From NCBI RefSeq assembly GCF_016545825.1, contig NC_052616.1, positions 55,373,623 through 55,437,622 on the forward strand: a stretch of 64,000 bases of DNA. The letters are read 5' to 3'. Origin of the DNA: Eucalyptus grandis. Taxonomy: Eukaryota > Streptophyta > Magnoliopsida > Myrtales > Myrtaceae. The notes beneath the pieces are model-generated. The model had not been told where the DNA came from. It searched no databases and saw only the letters and a program-made list of their open reading frames with translations. Both the position numbers and the translations under genes were made by a program. The stretch's first letter is position 1; the number at the start of each line of letters is the position of its first letter. Positions 58,917 to 64,000 of this stretch are shown here, piece by piece.

Positions 58917-59819
58917 CCTTAGAAAATGGGAGATTAGTGTGCCCTGCACATTACTTTTTGTGTTTGTCATGGTTTTTAGATCATCAAATTACATTCTCAT
59001 GACTTGATTCTTCCTTAGATTATTTAGGAGTTATATGCCTTCATTGGCTTGGGATTACATCCAGATTCATAGGATGTTGGAAGTGAAGGATATTCACGAA
59101 AAGTCATGCCTGGTACTATTTGTGTTAAGACAAGAACAGCCAGAACAGCTTGCTCTCATAGAATTCGTGTTGGACTAGGTTATTTTAGGCGTGATTTTAG
59201 GTAACCTCAACGTCGGTAGTTTGGTTTAAACATATATGTAGCTGCCAAGAAAATCATGAGAATTTGTCTCCAATTCTCTACTGAGTCAAATCGGTTCCAC
59301 CATTTGAATGCTTTTCAGATGGTTAACCACTTTCATCTTATCATCTACTTATCTTTTTTCTAATACATGTAAGTTTTGTGAACTGAATTTGTTGACTTCC
59401 TGTCCCATGTATTACAGAAACTAGCCAGGTCTTTTTCTCTCGTGATGCATCCGATTGATTACAATCGCAACATACTATAGTTTACTAACATATTTTATGG
59501 GTTAGGTAAGACAAGACAAATTCGAATTCCTGTGTTCCCATATGCAGTGTTATTTATAGTTTGACCGCAATTCCTGTCAAGCATATCAAATTTTAAGATC
59601 TAAATATTGATGTAAAACTTAGGTATTTTAAGCGATGATGTCACGACTGGTGGGTCTCCCATAAGTGGTGCATTTGACTCTTCAATAAATGTTATTTGAG
59701 TCCATCGATTTTATCTTTTTTCAATTGACCGACTCATTAAATTAAGCTTGCTGCACCAAGATAGAAATTCTAATTACTAGACTTGCTCTAGAGAGTTTGT
59801 TCTATTGAGACATTAGAAA
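58917..59819 (+). other. CRK3 3' flank (duplicated)
   Basis: Co-linear with 26047-27017. The conserved GTGCCCTGCACATTACTTTT phrase follows the stop. No gene is seen. Confidence 0.6.
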
Positions 59820-60510
59820 GGGAAGTTTTCCAAAAAGTTGTAAACCTATTGTACTTTTGTTAATTTAATCCTAAACATTCTAATCGTACTAATTGAGTGC
59901 TGAACCTCTTCACGTCTTGCTAGTTAGGTCCATCTAGCTAATTTGGGTAGAAATTGTTAACACGGGTACCAATCATCATGCCTAGCACGACTAGAAAATT
60001 TAATAATTTTTAATTTTTTATTAAATTATTTTATTTTTCTTTTTATTCCTTTTCCTTTTTTTCTCTTCTCTGTTTTTTTTTTTTTTTTTTTTTAACAATT
60101 CTAGCTGGTGAGATCACTAGTCAACCATCACTATCCACAGGCAAGGACCAACGATCCTCGCCTATGCTGGGGGAAGGCATCACAACCCTTCCCAACCACC
60201 ACTGATGGCATGATTGAGGTGAGATCATCGAGCCCTCCCTGACTAAACAAACAAAATAATAAAAAAAGAAAAAAATTCAAAAAGTAATTTAAAATTTTGA
60301 TAAAATATTTTACAAATTGTCCACTTTAGCACCAACTATGTCATATAAGACGGTCAATGTTCATGTTAGTGATTTTTGGCAAAAATTGCCCAAATGGACT
60401 CAACTAGCAAAATGTGAAAATGTTTATGATCCAATTGGCATAATTAAAATGTTTAAAATTGAATTAACATAAGTTCAATAAGTTTAAGACTTTTTATGCA
60501 ATTTTCCCCA
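59820..60510. mobile_element. TIR element (MITE-like), copy in the CRK3 flank
   Basis: Same element and position as 27018-27766. It starts GGAAGTTTTCCAAAAAGTTG and ends GACTTTTTATGCAATTTTCC. It contains a T-rich run (about 60060-60092) and the CTAGCTGGTGAGATCACTAG core. Confidence 0.6.
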
Positions 60511-60631
60511 TTTAAAAAGTATCCATTAATTGTAATTTATCTGAGAGATTATCAATACATGATGTTGCTTAAGCTTGACATCATCATATCTTCTTACTAC
60601 GCCTCATATTGCTTAATGATTCTTGAAATTG

Positions 60632-62372
60632 TGTGCGTAAGAGTTGCCTTTTTTTTTCTTGGTCAACGTGTGTAGGGCCCAAAAAAGAGAGGAAGAAATA
60701 AAGGGGGAAAAGAAGACCACGATTAAGAGCACGCCCGAGAAAGAAAGGAAGAGAGAGAGAGGGAAAAAAAGGAAAGAAGAAATAAGTGGAAGAAAGACAA
60801 AGAAAAAAGAGAATTGTGTGCCACCGATGCCTTGCCAAGCCAATTTAACTATGTATTGCAATGTCCGATAATTGTTCACACCCTTGTTCATCTAATCAAA
60901 GTAATATTTGGGTTTAGGGCACAAATTTGAGGTTCCGTGAATTTTAAACTACAAAATTCGATTAGGGAGTCGTTGAGCTACAAATATATGATAGTTTAGG
61001 TCGTTCTAGAGCCGTAAGATTTTAGGAAACTCAATTTGGACTTGTAGTTTACTTGACACAGATTTTTGAAGCTGGCCATGAGTGGTGAACAATGTGCGAC
61101 CAGCGGCTTTGAAGTTGAATTTCGATGGTTTTTGGCTCAATTTGGGTCAACCAAGTTATGAGTCTTCTAATACTTCAAAATATCTTCTTCTTCTTTTTTA
61201 AAAAACTGTAAACACGCTTGAAATGGAGTTTGATAGAGAGAATTATGGTGTGACCGAGTTTCGCACTCAAACTCCATGTTGTAGATAACTTTGAATATAT
61301 GCTTTGGTTGAGAGGTCTGTTAGTGTGTAGAAGTTGTTTCGTTAACGTTTAAATTTGGTATAGCCGTTATATAGGTGTTGTAGTATTTTATTCGATTTTG
61401 ATATTGATTCTTGTTTAATTGTTAGGATTACAAGGTTCTTGGTGCGTATAGGTACGTTGTTTGATCATAGACAATCCAAGATGAGTGGTACTATCTCTTC
61501 TTCAAGTTTGTAAATTAATATTTCGAAAGCAATATGGATAATATCTAGTACGAGTTAAGAAATGACATTATTGTTGCACAAATAGCTAGATTGAGCATTT
61601 ACTACTCATTGAAATGTTTAGAAAGTGTGTCATGCAAGGTATTGTGAATTGGTTTATGAATGATTTAAAAAATGGTTGTGAAATGGTGGATGGACTAGTT
61701 TCAAAAAGTTATTTATTTAATTTATAAGATTTAAGTTTGGATTGGATTTATCATATTGGATGATGTTTGTTTGATGCTCAATATGACTTTGAACCTAGTG
61801 AGGGGTTTGTGAGTATGTGTATCGATTAAGGATATATTTTTTGGCTGAGCCATCAACTTTGTAGATAAAGAACTTGCCAAGGAGAGAACCTTAGTCGCCT
61901 TGTCACGTGCCATAACCATGGTAGGATATTGAGTAATAAATTAGTCAATGGATAGACTATTGATATGTGATTTGAAATTGATCAATGGACTTGACCATTG
62001 ATTTATGAATTATGATGGTAAATTTAAATGAGTATTTCCGATTTATATATAGATGAAATGAAACAATACATAATTCATTCAACATGTATATTATATTGTG
62101 ATTTTGGATTACAACTTTCTAGTATTGCTTTATATTGCATAGTAGCTAGTCGACCTACTTTGAAGAGATAAGCACTACTCACTAGACTATGGTCGCTTAT
62201 CCCATTCCTTTTCAATCTTTTCAAGTTCCTCGGTTAGTGGCCAATAGGGCGAGAGTGTTATCAATGGAGGCTTTTGGGAGCTAGACTTTTTTATTATGGT
62301 TTGAGGCTTCGTCCTTTGAGTTGAAGGACATCTAGATCATTGCCCTTGTCATTGCAGAACATGAGCTGTGAT
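60632..62372 (+). repeat. LTR family X, forward copy (uninterrupted)
   Basis: Co-linear with 27886-29838 plus 37221-37400, and reversed relative to 176-2245. It ends near GAGCTGTGATA (62362-62372). It shows the empty site for the Y-LTR pair at 62172-62195 (GCACTACTCACTAGACTATG). No primer-binding site follows, so it is a solo LTR. Confidence 0.6.
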
Positions 62373-62904
62373 AGTGTGACTCAAGAGGACTTGAAATTCA
62401 AAAACTCAGCTCAAATAAATTGAGTTTGTGACACTCGCCTTGAGTTTAAATGACCTAGTGAGTAAGAGCTTTTACTTTGATGAAATCTTAGAAGGCAAAA
62501 CTTCACTTTCCTAAGGTTGATCACCAAAATTAAATCTCCGTACATAGGTTGAGTTTAACTCGAACTAGAGCTTAAGAGCTCGACTTTGAGCTTGAACTTT
62601 AATTCTATGGTATGAAAAATACTAAAAACATATGTTACTCACACTCACAATATCCTGTACTTATTTTGATTTGAATAATTGTTATGGATATATGGAGGTG
62701 CTTTTTCTTTCTTGTTTGGTATTGGAAATATAAACTTTGAGATTATGTAGATATGAAGGTTCTTGCATATTTGTTTAACAAGATTAAGGGTAATATTTAT
62801 TCAACTGAACCCATAAGAAAACAAACTAATAGTATATTACGTCTTTCCAATAAATAAAAAAACCAAATATTAGAGTTTGGGTTGAAAATAGGTGATAAAT
62901 CAGT

Positions 62905-63275
62905 TCAAATCATACTATACATAATCCCAGTGATTACAATCTTTGTATACTACTTAAGTAATATATTCAGCCATTTTTTTATGCATCAAACAACGTCCTT
63001 CTCTGATTTAGTCAAAGGCATGCCGTCATATACATATATGATCAATGCTAGAAGATTTATGACAAATTAATTTTTTTGAAACATAGCTCAAAGCAGTTCA
63101 AATTATACTCCTAGCAATTACTTTGTGTACTGCTCAAGCAATATATTGAGCCATTTTTTATGCATGAAACTTAAATCCTTTTCCAATTTAGTTAAATACA
63201 TACTGTTATATACATATATGCTCGATGCAAGGAGATTTGTGAAGAATTACCTTTTTAAGACATAGCTCGAAGCAC
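62905..63275 (+). repeat. Tandem repeat, two units of about 190 bp
   Basis: Units 62905-63094 and 63095-63275 share TTCAAATCATACT, GTACTGCTCAAG, ATATATTCAGCCATTTTTTATGC, TACATATATG and GAAACATAGCTC-type phrases. In the CRK2 flank the second unit was cut by the gypsy element after a few bases (38138). Confidence 0.75.
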
Positions 63276-63887
63276 TTAAATTGAGTATGAACCAAACCTT
63301 AGATCTCGAGTTCTAGAGAACAAATTCTCAATTATTTTATCAATTTAAGTTTCTCTAGGCCTAGCAATTGGTCATACATTGAAAGGCATAGCTCGAAACA
63401 CATACAAAGCCAACCTCATTTACATTATAGATCCAATATGCTTTTTTGTTAACATAATCACGCTTTTTATAATGGTTAGACTGGAACTATACCAGGGTTA
63501 AAATGCAGGAAGATATAATTGAAAGGCAAATAAAAGATCTGAAAAGATAAAATTTCAAGACCTCCTGTTTTGATATCCTCCTAAATTGACAAATCAGAGT
63601 TTCAATGCGAAAGCATTATCCTTCATCTTCACTTGACCCAAGCAAAGCTAGCTTAGTAAAAACCCTTTTTTTTTTAAAAACAAAAAATGATAGCACTATC
63701 CAACAACTAAGATTGAAAAAGAAAATCTCCTAAAGATGGGATTAAAGTCCCAATCATATTAAGCAGCTTCTCCGCTAAGGTTTCGTGCACAGTGCACTGC
63801 ATCTTGATATATTAAAACAAGCAAAGCGACCTTCAAAAGACCAACAAGCCACAAAACAAGCACATTAAAAGGAAAGAAACTTGAGAG
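63276..63887. other. Intergenic DNA leading to the next gene
   Basis: 63420-63690 repeats 50825-51076. The remainder has no recognisable feature. The last 200 bp (purine-rich, GAGAGATGG at the end) may be promoter or 5' UTR of the following gene. Confidence 0.5.
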
Positions 63888-64000
63888 ATGGAGCAGCACT
63901 TTGATCTTCTCTCGCAAGATGATCTCTTCTTGTCATTATTGTTTGATGTTCCTCAAGTATCGGATTCTAAATATGCTAAAGAATTGCAGTTTCTGGAGTT
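63888..64000 (+). CDS. 5' end of a gene, possibly an RBR/RING-type E3 ubiquitin ligase (partial)
   Basis: An open frame starts at ATG 63888 in a good context (GAGAGATGG) and stays open to the window edge for 37 codons. It begins MEQHFDLLSQDDLFLSLL and continues with SDSKYAKELQFLE. The acidic start and the SDSKYAxELQxxE phrase resemble the N-terminus of plant RING-IBR-RING E3 ligases, in which a YAEELQLQEAL-like helix precedes the RING domain. Only the N-terminus is visible, so the assignment is weak. It is not related to the CRK array. Confidence 0.4.
   Translation, partial: MEQHFDLLSQDDLFLSLLFDVPQVSDSKYAKELQFLE

Overview
The window is nuclear DNA from a flowering plant, most likely a eudicot. 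Its genes have introns, signal peptides and plant-specific domains, and they sit in a dense background of plant LTR retrotransposons, MITEs, a SINE and microsatellites. The cysteine-rich receptor-like kinase (CRK, DUF26) sequences and the GC-rich non-autonomous elements would fit a Myrtales genome such as Eucalyptus, but that placement is only an impression. It is not a bacterial or phage region, and there is no CRISPR array or operon.

The gene content is a tandem CRK array, all on the + strand. CRK1 (6175-9583, seven exons, 674 aa) and CRK3 (55120-58916, 672 aa) look intact. CRK2 (22664-26046, 657 aa) is open throughout but has lost two DUF26 cysteines and its conserved C-terminal tail. A fourth member survives only as a broken first-exon fragment (3437-3800). 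By its start region and 5' flank this pseudogene groups with CRK3, while CRK1 pairs with CRK2. Promoter remnants upstream of CRK2 suggest that a two-gene block was duplicated and that one gene was later lost. The first codons of a different gene, possibly a RING-type E3 ligase, begin at 63888.

Mobile DNA fills most of the rest. (a) One LTR family, called X here, lies reversed at 176-2245 and 20314-21195, and forward at 27886-29838 plus 37221-37400 and at 60632-62372, so CRK2 is bracketed by inverted LTRs. (b) A degenerate Sirevirus-like Ty1/copia element lies on the - strand at 11767-20313, with gag, pol, an extra env-like ORF and one LTR. (c) A second LTR family, Y, has a fragment at 10183-11766 and a 7.4-kb head-to-head inverted pair at 29839-37220, whose left arm carries a nested 1.2-kb MULE-type element with a perfect 9-bp target duplication. 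(d) A degenerate Ty3/gypsy element of the Tat type occupies 38139-49443. It has a long LTR, an extra ORF1, gag, protease, a G-patch-like motif, RT and two RNase H regions. It is cut off in the integrase and joined to a reversed LTR (49444-50270). (e) Small TIR elements and one SINE are scattered between.

Together the three kinases form a recently expanded family of plasma-membrane receptors with extracellular DUF26 domains, of a class usually linked to apoplastic redox, immune and stress signalling. Their spacing (about 16 kb, then 32 kb) is set almost entirely by later retrotransposon insertions. Flank homology (26047-29838 with 37221-38138, against 58917-63275) allows the pre-insertion unit to be reconstructed. 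All alignments were made by eye, so boundaries without a stated terminal motif are approximate.
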